Assembly (NCBI GenBank): GCA_030704615.1
Contig: CM060734.1
Coordinates: forward strand, 2,664,001 to 2,728,000
From: Takakia lepidozioides
Lineage: Eukaryota; Streptophyta; Takakiopsida; Takakiales; Takakiaceae
Reading direction: 5' to 3'
DNA: 64,000 bases
Position numbers and translations under genes: made by a program. Within the stretch, counting starts at the first letter, position 1. Each line of letters starts with the position of its first letter. A model generated the notes under the pieces. That model was not told the DNA's origin, did not search any database, and worked only from the letters and a program-made list of their open reading frames with translations. Positions 21,701 to 32,308 of this stretch are shown one piece after another.

Positions 21701-23850
21701 CTTCTAACCTCTTTCCCCAGGACTTAGCCTGTTTGACAGGGCGATCCTGCTTCCAAGACATAAAGTCAATTCACTTAGGGTATCTGATATTAGTCACACG
21801 TTGCAGCTGACCCCACCATCTGAATTCATCTCGTCGGGAGCTTAAGGGAGGGATGCCAAACTCCACCTGAACAGCCACTGTTTTGGAGTCCAAGGCAGGC
21901 CTAATAACGCAGCAAAGCATGGTTTTTTTTACATTGATCCCTCTGCAGAGGAAAAATTTAGTGAGACCCAACACTTGTACTTGCCAGATTGAACAACTTT
22001 CTGAATATGTGCTCCCAATTACAGCTGGAGGAAAACTCAACGCCAAGGTATGTGTAGGAAGGGAGGACTGGAATCTCTTGGCTTCCCAACTGCCACTTGA
22101 GATCACCTCCTCCCTCCCCTCCATCATTGAATGCCACCACTGCGCAATTACTGACGTTAGCCTCTTGCCCCCAAAGGTCACAGTATCTCTTTGAGCAATC
22201 ATTCAACTCCTGAAGATTGGATGGAGTCTCCCCTATGCCTGCGAAGTCATCCGCAAACATAAGGGCTGGTATGGTGGCATCACCCACCCTTAACCCGGAT
22301 CCCTCACTTTCCACATCCTCGAGGAGTTGATTGATGAAAACATTGAAGAGCAGAGGGGAATGGGTACATCCTTGAGCTACACCTTGGTCTATGTCAAAGA
22401 AGTTAGACTTCTGTCCATTAACAATGACACAGCTTTTGGTGTGAGAATACAAGTTATGGACGACTCTCCACATCTTTCCCTTGATGCCAGATGACCAGAG
22501 TCGGAGCCATAGACCATCTCTCCACACTGTGTCACCAAAAGGCCCAATGAAACGGAACAGACACTACCTTTGTGAGGGGCTCACTCTGGTAGGGTGACTT
22601 TTCCAGATATCCTCTAGAAAGCCCTTCAGATGTACTGAGTTTGTGTGTCGACCCGGGAAGAAGACTCAACCATGACATAGTCTTCATATTCAAAATTAGA
22701 AAACACCAGACTTACCACAGAAAGGAAGAAAAACAGAGAGAGAGAGAGAGAGAGAGAATGTACTCATAAGACGTTGTTTGCCATAGTCTTGTGGCCATGA
22801 ACCCCGTGCCCAACCAGTATGAACGTCAAATGGGCTAATCTTTGAAGGCAAGTTCTCAGAACAAAACGTCAAGGAAAGTTGCATGAAAGAGTAGGAACCC
22901 AGAAAGAAAGCTGTAACCTAAAGAGTTATTTTGAGAGTACGAGACAAATCAATTATTTCCTGTATAACCGGCTGGTCTGGCTTCCCGCTGACTTCATCAA
23001 GTTACCCAATAACCCTTGTTGATAATTTCACAATTGTCACACAAGAAATCACGGACAAAGAAGCCAACACCTTTTTGACCATGCTTGGCAGAGGCCGCCT
23101 TAAGTGCACACATCTTACCAAACCATCTAGAATCGTTGACATCTCCAACCACTTTGTCCGAAGTTTCCCATGTCTCTTGCCCTGCACAGATATGAATACC
23201 ATTTGCCTGAAGAACTTGTCCCACTTCAAATTGTTTCCTTTGGTTAGTCAGCCCCGAGAAGTTGAAAGTGCCCAGCCGCGAGCCAGCCCTTTGAATATGG
23301 ATTGTTTGCCGTCTAGGTAGCCTATGATTGCTCCTGGACTGCCAACCAATCTGCAAAGGGGGGTCAATCACCCCGTGTGGAGATTTTGCTGTCTTGTGTT
23401 AACTTGAAGGATTGGCAAACCATTCAGAGTACCATATCCTTCAGTCACACGACGCTCAGACTCAGCACACATAGGGCCAGCTAGCCTGTCTGGCTGCTTG
23501 GTATCAACCTCATCCAGGGCATCAAACCGGTTAGAAACTTTCAATTGGAGAGAGAGAGAGAGAGAATGTACTTATAAGACGTTGTTTGCCGTAGCCCTTG
23601 TGGCCATTGACCCCGCACCCAGTTTGAGCGGAGAGATTGTACTCATAAGACGTTGTTTGCCGTAGCCTTTGAGCGGAGAGAGAGAGAGAGAGAGAGAGAG
23701 AAAGTGACAGAAAGAAACCAGAGTAAATGTGGAGTATGCTGTTGCAGCTAGCTGAACAATTACTCGTTTGAGCTGCTCCAGGGCACGCACGCGCTGCCAC
23801 TTGGCAGCCAACTCAGGATCCTTAGCCTGCATCTTGTCTTCTCGTGCTTT
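12711..23850 (-). CDS. Large host gene, 3' exons (protein not recognised)
   Basis: Five exons in agreeing phase: 23719-23850 (KMQAKDPELAAKWQRVRALE), 20077-about 20327 (FHDNITESGVADMQRR ... SEENRRTKSG), 19431-19741 (LSSLDIYEKERLGPS ... DDPNAWPSNPANVLATL ... MTMEQYEE), 18397-18573 (PGLNDESWVQMLELVVKWGG) and 12711-12953 (CEEELHDRLQVVRLIHLVAD). All have GT donors and AG acceptors; the acceptor of the second (GAATAG/CAG) is the weakest. They give about 370 more codons of helical protein. Introns are long (over 5 kb between the last two) and loaded with LINE copies. Whether the gene ends near 12711, near 11914 or further left is open. Confidence 0.65.
13876..13996 (-). mobile_element. LINE 3'-end fragment
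   Basis: About 120 bp of the family 3' untranslated end (GAATGTACTCATAAGAC on the left through TGTGAGGGGCTCACTC), directly followed on the right by GAGAGAGAGAATG, the 3' end of the near full-length copy. Same strand. Confidence 0.75.
13995..14921 (-). CDS. LINE C-terminal region with zinc knuckle
   Basis: 308 codons. Includes WGQLQHMSNTRYPKLIDSIS, a Leu-rich region (EEILKDLNLDPQVLTLLDKS), DLKGLPTLGTRLKFKLRAGS, and a knuckle CLLCGQPEDNIHFLIHC (CX2C..HX4C). The last about 45 codons (SVPLVSAQTGHGSMATRLRQ) are translation of what is the conserved 3' end in all copies, so the true stop may lie earlier. This block is the part most often kept in truncated copies. Confidence 0.65.
   Translation of the reverse strand: MGVLKECMSACSKTANVAVRGEFGIPSLSSRRDEFKVRWWGQLQHMSNTRYPKLIDSISWKQDRPVKHSKSWQKRVEEILKDLNLDPQVLTLLDKSDLETVVSKAMSVTSKLSDANEVRQKTSLNLFPVCDMGEDIMDDLKGLPTLGTRLKFKLRAGSLPLNTKQKQRGKGECNCLLCGQPEDNIHFLIHCPGYSHQREALLQSIKRIVPVPLFTNFESLKAEPKAQALLRPSFWANHTQQIDACVKGFLEDIWKTRINSLYKGKSYYQCQPLTEVGSVPLVSAQTGHGSMATRLRQTTSYEYILSLC
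15229..16767 (-). pseudogene. LINE reverse transcriptase, broken C-terminally
   Basis: 512 codons. RT landmarks in order: GGPDGIVNELIK, WRQGVIVNLYKKGDRED (fingers), CRGITLLNAVGK, GQAGFRRNRGCVDHI, VFFLDVKKAYDTV (motif A), VAQGCTLSPLLFNVFIN (motif B) and LMFADDFAGI (motif C, FADD). After FADDFAGI the frame runs into nonsense because about 190 bp are inverted; the partial copy at 21.0-22.5 kb keeps the proper continuation (ELNDCSKRYCDLWGQEANVS). This RT is not of the L1 type seen at 30-36 kb; I would place it nearer RTE/jockey-like APE-type lineages, with low certainty. Confidence 0.8.
16748..17650 (-). CDS. LINE AP-like endonuclease domain
   Basis: An open frame of 300 codons. After a basic, Arg/Lys-rich N-terminal stretch it shows the apurinic-endonuclease fold: LGTSNFSGLTNQRKQLE, then ICAGQETWETPDK (the catalytic Glu region), LFVGCVYMPTEMT, and VVLLGDFNAQVG (the GDFN metal-binding box). 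It makes the first nick at the target site during reverse transcription. The final frame overlaps the RT frame by about 20 bp in another phase, so a frameshift or translational fusion joins them. A second, diverged copy of this domain lies at 22990-23550. Confidence 0.8.
   Translation of the reverse strand: MTGWRAVLDIGDSMRRSRKTTKGRDFNLKVSNRFDALDEVDSKQPDGQSVPKCAEPERRVTEGFGTLNGLPILKVYTRRAKSTHGVIVPPLQNCWPSRSNHRLPRRQTIHMQRAGLRLGTSNFSGLTNQRKQLEVGQVLRANDIHICAGQETWETPDKLVGDVNGYKWIGKMCTLKAASAKRGKKGAGFFVRDFLCDNCEIINKGLQCEHSIWLKLKLKGGVNTKDLFVGCVYMPTEMTLSADADKAFEDVKLDCAKFLAKGQVVLLGDFNAQVGKGLHQDDTNGPFGEDELNSNGRGQG
18286..18312 (-). mobile_element. Minimal LINE 3' tag between GA repeats
   Basis: Only about 30 bp (TTGTACTCATAAGACATTG to GTAGCC) between GAGAGAGAGACAG and AGAGAGAGACAG. 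It sits against the 5' end of the near full-length copy. Confidence 0.6.
18908..19345 (-). mobile_element. Internally deleted LINE copy in a host intron
   Basis: The 3' end (18908-19005) is joined directly to the C-terminal coding region (DLKGLP..., KSWRKRVEEILKDLNLTPQV), skipping the zinc knuckle. Left flank GAGAGAGGGAGAGCAAGAGAGAATG; right flank GCAAGAGAGAGAGAGG. It lies in the intron between exons 19431-19741 and 18397-18573. Confidence 0.8.
20641..20692 (+). mobile_element. Degenerate plus-strand LINE 3' end
   Basis: GGGCACAAGGCTACAGCAAG then AAAGTGTAATAAGAACATTC parallels the family end GGCCACAAGGCTACGGCAAA CAACGTCTTATGAGTACATTC (in two parts). It is the only copy in the 12-24 kb region in the opposite orientation. 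Confidence 0.5.
21023..22530 (-). mobile_element. 3' half of a second LINE copy
   Basis: From GAGAGAGAGAATG at its 3' end through the C-terminal region (21292-21761, 21771-22202) to the RT motif B/C region (VAQGCTHSPLLFNVFIN, LMFADDFAGIGETPSNLQEL) at 21958-22527. Small indels put the parts in three frames. Where the near full-length copy is inverted, this one is colinear, so it is the better guide to the ancestral order. Confidence 0.8.
22546..23700 (-). mobile_element. Patchwork of LINE pieces and GA repeats
   Basis: Pieces in order: 22546-22612 3'-end sequence; (GA)n at 22736-22757; 22758-22815 3' tag; 22990-23550 endonuclease domain (GQETWETSDKVVGD, LGTFNFSGLTNQRKQFE) whose 5' limit runs into GA repeat; 23565-23636 and 23637-23672 two more 3' tags, the second missing about 25 bp; then (GA)n to 23700. 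All minus strand. The last lies within 20 bp of the donor of exon 23719-23850. Confidence 0.75.
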
Positions 23851-24109
23851 CTGCAAAAAGAATTTATCGAGATTAATTTTTTTCCTTCCTTATCTTCTTA
23901 TGTTACAGTTCAAACTATCTTTCACGTTATTGCTTGGCTTCATCCCTATCACAGCTTCAGCTCTTTGCTGGAGCTCATGAATGCTCCCATTCTCTCTTTC
24001 CTGAGAACACACGCGCGATGGGAAAACTCGCCATTGAGCAACCTTCTTCTTGCACCTCCACTGTTATATGCAGTTACTGGCCATTTTAAAACTTTGATAA
24101 TGACCACAG

Positions 24110-24290
24110 TTGCCCCAGGCTACGAGCCTAAAAAAGGCTACAAAGAAAAAACAACCAACGAGTTGGGAGCAGACCACGAGATCGCCCCAGGCTACGAGCC
24201 TAGAAACGGCCATGAGGGAGAACCACTTAACGAGTTGGGAGCAGGCCACGAGATCGCCCCAAACTACGAGTCTGGAGAAGGCCAAAGAAA
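24110..24290 (+). repeat. Minisatellite, 72-bp unit, 2.5 copies
   Basis: Units start at GCCCCAGGCTACGAGCCTA (24111), again at 24183 and a partial, varied third at 24255. The plus strand is open across them (APGYEP..., NELGADHEI / NELGAGHEI), a period of 24 residues, but this is most simply the effect of a 3n-length repeat in an intron of the minus-strand gene. Confidence 0.7.
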
Positions 24291-24340
24291 ATAGCTCGAC
24301 TGACCGCGCCATTTTTCTAACACTTTGAATAAGTACATAC

Positions 24341-24665
24341 CATAGCTGTTTTGTCCCCCATTTCATCAAGCCACCAGATGAAGATGCCGAGAACTCCCTA
24401 TGACACAGAAAAAGTGAATCAGTTCTGTTCCCTAAGCATAACAATGGATTAGAATCCTTGAGGTGTAACCATACAGTGTTCCTGGCACCCAGGCATTGCT
24501 TATATTTAGCCAAAGCATCGTACAAAACAGCACCTTCAATCGCAATTCCTGACAAAAATGATTTGTTAGGCAAATGATTTCTCTCCATTCCCTGGTATTT
24601 TTCATTTCCAGGCGCATCCCAGTTCATAAGAAGGCAACTGAGGTACATGTTGAGTAGTAACCCTG
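24341..24665 (-). CDS. Probable further exon of the large host gene
   Basis: Open frame AGLLLNMYLSCLLMNW ... GTKQLW between an excellent acceptor (GTCTTTCCCAG) and an excellent donor (CTATG/GTATGTAC). It lies between the two phase-verified blocks. Its phase fits neither neighbour directly, so a small exon is missing on each side or an edge is misplaced. A candidate extra exon lies near 23935-24015 (ERENGSIHELQQRAEAV). Confidence 0.5.
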
Positions 24666-24942
24666 CTGGGAAAGACAAGCTGGATTTAGTCAGGACCCCC
24701 ACCACATTAGTGAAACATTATATCGGCATAGGTCTGTCTTTATAGTGACACAGAAAAGAGGGAATGGGGATCTGACCCGAACATCTTGTACACGATGATA
24801 CTTGTAGCCCATGGAATACACAACATGACAGCTTCCTGACAGAACAGTATCTCATGCTCAACTACTAAACCACCATTTGCATTAAGTTTTGATGGTTTCA
24901 GCACGAAAGATTAGCACACAATTAACTACATCAGCAATAGAC

Positions 24943-27900
24943 CTTGAGGCGAATGACAACTGCTTGAGGCCGGGATCCCTTATCTGGGGCAAGAAGCTGG
25001 AGGACCCCCAGGACTTCCAACCGAAGTTCCCAAGCATCCCCTCGATGTATAAGAGGTAGCAGCTGAAGCCATTGAAAGTCCAACACCTTCCGCAGCAGTT
25101 GACATACCAACTTCCGAGCCAGTCCCTCTGATTCTTCGTCATTCTGTTCGAACTCTGGTGCTTGAAGAGGTCTTTGGTAACCCCCCAACACTTTCTGATG
25201 GCTTTGCCAAAAGCTATGGTCTAATAGTTGCCGTATTGCCAAAATTCTGAGTAATGCCTGAATCCACGACACAAGAAATCAGAAACCAAGTATAAGGTCA
25301 AAACCATCATCTTACAAAGACTTCAGCATAATCACAGATTACTTTCCAACCATGAACCAGCTACCCTGTCTAGGGTTCCAAGGCTCTTGCTTTTTCCTGA
25401 TTCCCACTGAGAGGATTCAAGATTCTGCGAGTTTCATACACTTCAGAATGCTGAAGATAAGGCCACGGCAATACAATGCACTTGTAAATACCTGTTTGTT
25501 ACTTGACATGGTCAACCGAGTGACCAACATTTGTGCCCAGAATTCAAACACTTGTGGACCTCTGCCTTGAGCTGCCACCATCCGCATAACTCTCATTACC
25601 ACAAGCAGTTTCTTTAATGATGCTGTTTCAAACCCTCCATTGGCACAAGGAGTGACAGTCGTTGCTTCAGCAATCAAGTCTGCTACTGCATAGTTTCCCG
25701 TGGAAAGGATGGCAAAATGGCACATCCTCACAAAAGGATCCCCGTACTCACAACCTCTCCACTCTATAGCGGCACTTTGGGCCTTTGCCCTGGACTTGAT
25801 CCCTTGCCTGCAAGAAGCACTGTAATTCGTCCCAAATGTCGGTTCAGTTTCTCCATCCAATTTGTCCAACTGTCCATGGGTGTCACCAGTGAGTTGGACC
25901 ATTCTACTCCCAGAAACAGCTTCAAACCGCTCGATGCCTGTTTTTTCTAGAAGCTCGACACCAGTCTTCTCCATGAAAATTTGGCAAGACAAGTTCATTC
26001 CAGCTTCACTCCCAGCGACACCAGCCTGTTTGGTGTCAGCAGTTAAGTTGAATGAAACAGACTTTGAGGCATCTGCCAGAACCTCACAGCACTTACAGGT
26101 AGAGTTTGAACAGAGAATCAATGCTTCAGACCATAGCCTGTGCACATTCCCCCTCAAGTTATCAACCAACAAAAAGACCCCAGTTCCACCTTCCTGGGCG
26201 AAGAAAGCAAGCCGGTCCGAACCTGTGGGAATATCAGCCCCTGCAATGGCAATAATCCAGCTGGGGTCAGGATTAAGAAATGGAAATGACAAGGTTCAGA
26301 GGCATATTAAACATGCTAATGCAATACAATGCCAACTATACAATGTGGATGTTGCAGTTTCAAATCTTCTCACATCATTTTAAATTGTATGGATATCACC
26401 AGTCAGACAATGATGAATGCAGAAATGAGGCACCACAGATTATGAGGACGAGGAAATGAGGAAGTAAGCTATCTTTATCCAGAGATCAGGAAATGGGCAA
26501 TACCGAGCACATGAGGAAGTAGGTACTTTGAGACATCCATACACAACAGGTTCAAAAGTAGCGCTGATACATCAGAGAGCTTGTTGGCCACCCCATCCGT
26601 ACTCAAAGCATCGATAAGATGGCTTAGAAGTAGTACTATGTCTGCACCCACTGGTGCCAGCTCAGAAAGCCTCCTGCTAAGAATTGCACCCAGCCATTCC
26701 CGCATGCTCCTAGGTTCTTCGAGCGTTTCACCCTGCAAACACATGAAACTTGCTTAGAAAGCAAGTTGGTGATCTAAAAAAACTCTCATCATTTTATTTA
26801 GTAGCTTGAATATTTTTACATCTGTTTGTCTGATGACATCTTCTAATGTAGGCATCCTTAGTGCGAAAATCAAACTTTTAGTTCCAGAAAATGCCTGACA
26901 CAAGGGGTCTTACCATGAGCACTGACCAAATGGGAGGTAACAAAAGCTCCCCATGATTGGGACCTTGAAACAGACCACTCCAGGCTTGGACTGTTCTCAG
27001 TGTAAGCATCGGCACCCAAAGGCGTACAAATGCACCCAAAAACTGTGGACATAGAGCGGCCATAACCAGCCATACACTCAAAGTGCCTTCCTTCCTCTGT
27101 TTGCTTTTTGTACCTCCCTCCTCCATAGATGCAACTGGAAGCCTTATGTGTGGGAGCATTGATTGTACCACAGAGAAAACATGCTCTGGCACTCTGCACG
27201 CCACGACAACAAATTTGACCATGCCACAGAGAGCTTCAAATAACTTACTTCAGAATATGCATTGTGCTTCTCATGAGAGGGACACAAATCGTCTCAGTGC
27301 AGTACTCTGTTTCCTGGAAAAATTCCATAAGTGCCGCAAACACTACAAAATTTAAAACTGTCTCCTGGAATGAAGTGCCGAGATGTATGTCTATTAAGGG
27401 TCTGCAAAGGGCACAATACGAACCTCAGAGCAACAAACTCCAGGATGCCAACCCGTCGCACATAGGTCGGAGTCAAGGGCAACCCTCTTGCTTCACAGTC
27501 CAACACATCATCAACAAGGTCATCAAGAACCACCTTGATGAACAGATTTGGGCTGGCAGCTGTCAAGTAAGCCAAAAGCCAATCAAGTGGTACACAGTGG
27601 GGGCACTTATTTTTCTCAGACTCCATGTATTGAGTCCGAATCAAAGTTCTCACAAGCCACCTGTGCAGCCACACCCAATCACCATCAACACATTTGTCCG
27701 GCCTCCCCTTTCCTTTTGTAGTTGGGACTCTCTTCTGTTCTTCCTTTCTAGCTGCGAAGTCATCCTCCTCCATAGTGCGATGGGCTGCATCCATAATCAA
27801 GTGGATTCAGAGCAGAACAGATATGAAGGTCACATACAATCTTGAAAGGAAATTCAGTGAGCACATAAGCTTGATCATATGATGTCAAATCCCAGCACGA

Positions 27901-29829
27901 CGTGGAACTACCGCAATGGATGACTTGCCAGGTATGTACCTCCAACTTCCTGGACTGCAGAAGGGCCAACATTTCCAGAGGTTTCTCCAGTAGTGAAGGG
28001 GGAGCACTGATCCAAGCTTACAAGCAAGCAACGGCTTATGAGGTTGGTGAGAACAGAGCACTGAGGTAGTGCCAGACGAACCTCTACTCTCTCAGCCATG
28101 AAGGCACCTGCCTTCCCACTATCAGCCTCCCTCATCATTGCCTCTAAGCTGCCATCCCTCCCCTCTTTCCCATTTGTTTCATCCTTCTCCCCTCTATCAC
28201 TTTCTCTGACCCTTTTCACATCCAATATTTTTCCAACCACTATCTCTGCTAACTTTCTCTTGCTACCACTTGCTCGGTCTCCATTGTCTTTCCGTGGATG
28301 TAAGCCTCCTTGCTTCTTCAAACTCCTGGAAGCATCCTCCATGTCTCTGTAGTTACCTTCACAACCCAGCTCTGTCTCCAGACCTGTCCCAAAGCCCCGA
28401 CTCTCTGCATCGTCTTGGCCTAGACCTGCAGCCAGTGATTCTGCATTTGGAGTTGTGACCCTGTCAGATAATGTAGGGGGGGCATCTGCTCGCCCATCTT
28501 TACTTCCAGAGTCAATCCCAAGCAAAAGAGATGGTCTTAGGCCTGCTACTGAGTCCTCTGACACACCTTGCTCACCAGCTGCTTTCTTGGAGGCCTCTTC
28601 ATTTGGCACCTCGACGGTAGCTTGATTGTCAAACTCTACCCCACCATGTCTGTCCACCATAGTTTTGTAATCAGAAATATTCAACAAGTTCTAAACACTA
28701 ATACAGACAAAGTGTGGGACGATAAATGAGACAGGTTTAAGCCAGTAAAATCTGACACAATATTTTAGGCTCAGCCATTAACCAGTGATCACTTGAACTA
28801 GCACATCCTCTATCCAGGAATACCTTTCTCAGAGCACCTCAGCAGATTTCTAGTCAGTTATCTCTTTAGGAAGTGCAGCAGCAATATTACCCAGGTTGTT
28901 TCCATTGCGTTCAATAAGGGTACAGTCTCGTTGCACTAATTGCACTACTATTACATGCAAAAATTTGAGTTCCGATCTCGGATACTGTAGACTTCGGAGT
29001 TGCTATATTGGAAAATTGATGCACGACCATCGCCAGAATTGATGCATACATAGCTTGCAATACCATAATCTCTCCCTCTCTCCCCCAGCTTCCGAGAAAC
29101 TTCTGCATCTTGAAGAGGTTTCTGCTTTGCAACAATGCCAATGACAGGACAATGACATGCCATCCCGCAGGACAAACTTACAGGCCAACAGGCTCACTTG
29201 AATGTACAATAATGATTCACTCTAATCACAAACAAAGGTCTGCATAAAACAACAAACCTTTCTTGGTCCTCCATTTGCTGAAGTAACAAAGCTGCCCATT
29301 GCACTGCTTCCAGAGTGTCAGCGCTGTTACTCAGATCAAGTTCAATCGCAAGAAGCCTTCTCTGGGACTCCGCAGCGATTTGTGACGAATCTCTCCAATG
29401 CAGGGCCTCCTTGGACACATCTTCATGCATGTCATCCTTCATCCTAAGAGTCTCCTTCAACATTTCGTGGGCTACCAACGTATAAACGGAGGAGCAAGCT
29501 GAAAAACTCGAAGATGCCTGGGGAAACTGGAATCCCACTTCGTCCCAAGCTTTTTGTGTGGTAATTATCTTTGCAGTGTGAAGAATGTTGGGAAAGGTTA
29601 AATCATCGGGCCACACTGACGGACTATGGAATTTGTTACCAAGCCATGAGAGGCTGCGCAAGACCAAGGAGGGTGTAAGACCCTCTGCAAGACAGTGAAA
29701 AAAGAAAAGCTTAACGTCCAGCAATTCACGAAGGACACAAGAACACACGACACCATCTCTCTCTCTCTCACTGGACGTCAAAGAAACTTTATCTTTATCT
29801 TTATCTCTCTCTCTCCGCACCGTACCCAC
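24943..29829 (-). CDS. Large host gene, exons 1-8 (protein not recognised)
   Basis: Eight exons with canonical GT/AG edges and agreeing phase: 29258-29829, 28986-29121, 27940-28690, 27424-27784, 26914-27247, 26504-26732, 25492-26240, 24943-25257, about 1,150 codons. The start ATG at 29829 follows a CT-rich leader; its first 30 residues come from that low-complexity DNA, so the true start may lie further in. The protein is mostly helical with Leu-rich stretches (ELLDVKLFFFHCLAEGLTPS, VRRVGILEFVALR, VGADIVLLLSHLIDAL). Exon 3 encodes a charged, probably disordered linker with KRKLAEIVVGKILDVKR, a possible nuclear signal. No enzyme motif seen. I compared it with Mediator subunit 12 and found no match. 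A large alpha-solenoid scaffold is my guess. That the exons are real is strongly suggested by phase; identity is unknown. Confidence 0.7.
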
Positions 29830-30000
29830 GGCCCACTTTCCGAAAAGGATAGGATTTGATTTGATTTAATTTAATTATTATATATATATTAATTATTATT
29901 ATTTAAAAAAAATGAATCCCTGGTTACTTTATTGATAATTATTGAGGGGAAAAAAATTAAAACCCCGTTCTTGCCATAAGGCACACACACCATATTCAGT
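29830..30000 (-). repeat. A/T-rich 3' tail of the left L1-like LINE
   Basis: Read on the minus strand: GCCTTATGGCA, GGGGTTTTAATTTTTTTCCCC, then a long (AAT)n/(TA)n tail up to about 29865. The tail ends about 35 bp before the start region of the large host gene, so LINE sequence lies next to that gene's promoter. Confidence 0.6.
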
Positions 30001-32308
30001 GTATTAAGAGCCAATCATCTCCTGATGGAGATTAAGTCTGTAGAACAAAATACCGTGCCTCTAGTGATGGACACTTACACAAAGATCCGTGATCCAGGAG
30101 CCAAACACCTCCGATTGGAGGAAAGTCCAAGAGACCAAAAAACAGGGCTCTCTGCCCGAGACCTAAATCTTAACAACGCATACCCTACCCTGTCTACGAT
30201 GACGCAGGGAGAGCGATGTCGGGAGAGAGTAAGAAGATCTTTGAATATGGGGGAGCTGAGAGAGAGATCTATGTATAGTGCAACTTAGAAGCAGTCGATG
30301 AAGGCTTTTGATATTTCCAGTTAATGTCCCGTTCAAACTCCGGGGAAAGAGTGGAGTGGTGCACGAAGATCTCGCCAGGCCTGAGGGGGGAGTTCGTTCC
30401 AGCTGCATTTGTCTTGCATAGGGCTGCTGCATATGAGGCCCTGTCTGCCCCAGGTGTGTTGAAACTTCCTGTGGAGTGCAGCTACATTCGTGGCGTCACG
30501 TTCAATGTCTGCACAGAGTTTGCCCCATGCTTTCCTAGCCTCAGTTTGTAAGTCCCAAAAAACAGTGGTAAGGAGAGAGGATGTTGTTGTTGTGTGGCCT
30601 TGGAAAGTGTTCTTACAACGTAGTTTCCATAAGTGCCACATTGTAGAGGCTATGATGGTTTCAAACACTGGGCAATTTAGGGTTCTATTCTTGGAAGCTG
30701 GGTCATAGTTAAGAAGGAGGTCTGTATCCGTGAGCTGTCTTCTGTCCCAATATGTATAGAATGACTTAACATATGGCCAGATTTTGGCTGGTGCTTGACA
30801 TGAGAGAAGGCAATGTTCGATGGATTCCAATACTGCAATGGAACAGCAAGCACATAAGAGGGCTCCCTGGAACTGTAGGTATTCCCCAACTTTGAGAACT
30901 CTATTAACAACCTGCCATAGGAAACCTGCTATCTTTGATGGCCGGGTTTTGATCCACACTGAGCCCCAAATAATTTTCCAGTTCTCATTGCAGAAGTTGT
31001 AGAGCCTCCATTTTTATTCCCATTTCTTGTACATGGATTAGGTGACTGACATGGCTTTGTAGCCCTTTTTTGTTGTGTATGCAAAGAAGGGTTCTGGGGT
31101 GGTGTTGAATTTCCATAACCATTCGAAGGGGTCAATATCCAATTCTGCCAGCGGCCAACCCAAAATCCATACAAAGGAGTTGGTTGCTAGCCAAGCTCTA
31201 GTGGTGATAGTGAGGGGTGGCTGGGGATTCATTCCCTTATCCATGGTTGTCCAGCAGCAGACACGGATTGGGATGAGAGGCATAGTTTGGATTGTCAAAG
31301 GTTTTGTAGAGGTAAGTGTGAGTCTTAGGGAGGTGGTGTTGATGGCGAATGTGTAAACAGCTATGTCATTTATGGATATGTCATCTACAAAAACAATGGT
31401 AAGCTGGTTGTGAAGTATGATGAGTGCCCAGGATTTCAGGACTGGTTCCGGAGGGCCTGCGGAAAGGGTGGCCAACCACTGCACTGGTACAGATTGAACA
31501 AGTTGTTGATGGCCTTTTGTGGCCCTTGCGAGGCCTACAGTCTGAGCCATAGATTGTAGAGATATGAAACCGACCCCTGACCATATGTTATGAATTTGTC
31601 TGATGCCAAGGCAGTCCCATTTGGACCACCTTTTTGCCTGGTTTTTCTGAGAAGGGGTCAGAGGAGTGTCGTTTAGAAACAAGTGTTGTCTCTTAACTTC
31701 ATAGAAGGTACTTGGCTGAGCTTTTACAAGCAGTTTCCTTAGCCAGGCTGACCAGATGTTGGACCATAGAGCAGATCCCACTGTCTTAAGATTAAATCCT
31801 TGAGTGAGCCAACGTAGGAAAGGGCTCCATTGGGTATTCTTGAGAGGGGAGGATTTTGTAATGTGGTCGTAGACCAAGAATTTCCACCATCCCCCCTCCG
31901 GCCCTAGAAACCTGGGTATCCATTTGCCAAGAAGAGCTACAATCTGTGTTTCTGGATCGAGTATCCCTAACCCCCCCTTTCTTTTGGGTAAACAGATTTG
32001 AGCCCAGGCTACAAGTGGTCGTTTGTTTTGGGATGAGGTCTCGGCTCCCCAGACAAAGTTCCTAAGCAGGCGTTTGATTTCCTGAATCTGTTTAGAGCTT
32101 GGGCGCCAGGAAGAAGCATAATACCATAATCCAGCTGAATGAATCTGATTAGCAACAAAGGCTCTTCCTGTAATTGAGAGATGTTTTGAACCCGAGTAAG
32201 TCAGTTTCCTCTTTAAGTTGGTCATTGTGGCAGCAAAAATCTGTTGGTCTTTCAGTCCAATTCCATATGTGTAGCCCAGTAGTGTGGTGGTTTCCCCAGG
32301 TTTGATAT
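30001..32308 (-). pseudogene. L1-like LINE B, 5'-truncated
   Basis: Open from about 32300 (TTTLLGYTYGIGLKDQQIF) through 31038-32225 (KHLSITGRAFVANQI, RKGGLGILDP, then a long C-terminal domain) and, after a frameshift near 31000, 30333-30959 (KIAGFLWQVVNRVLKVGEYL, CCSIAVLESIEHCLLSCQAP, a zf-RVT domain) to stop after SFPGV. The missing part is the endonuclease and all RT motifs. Its 5' edge abuts the AT-rich tail of LINE A, so the two stand head to tail. Not expressed as a functional RT. Confidence 0.8.

Noticed and set aside
18767-22194. Plus-strand open frames over the LINE copies
   Set aside because: They are antisense shadows of the minus-strand LINE coding region, except the short 3'-end fragment at 20641-20692.
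23965-24294. Plus-strand protein gene with 24-residue repeats
   Set aside because: The frame is open because the DNA repeat is 72 bp long; it lies between exons of the minus-strand gene and has no start context.
24943-29829. Mediator subunit 12 gene
   Set aside because: Size and helical character first suggested it, but none of the sequence blocks I know from plant MED12 is found.
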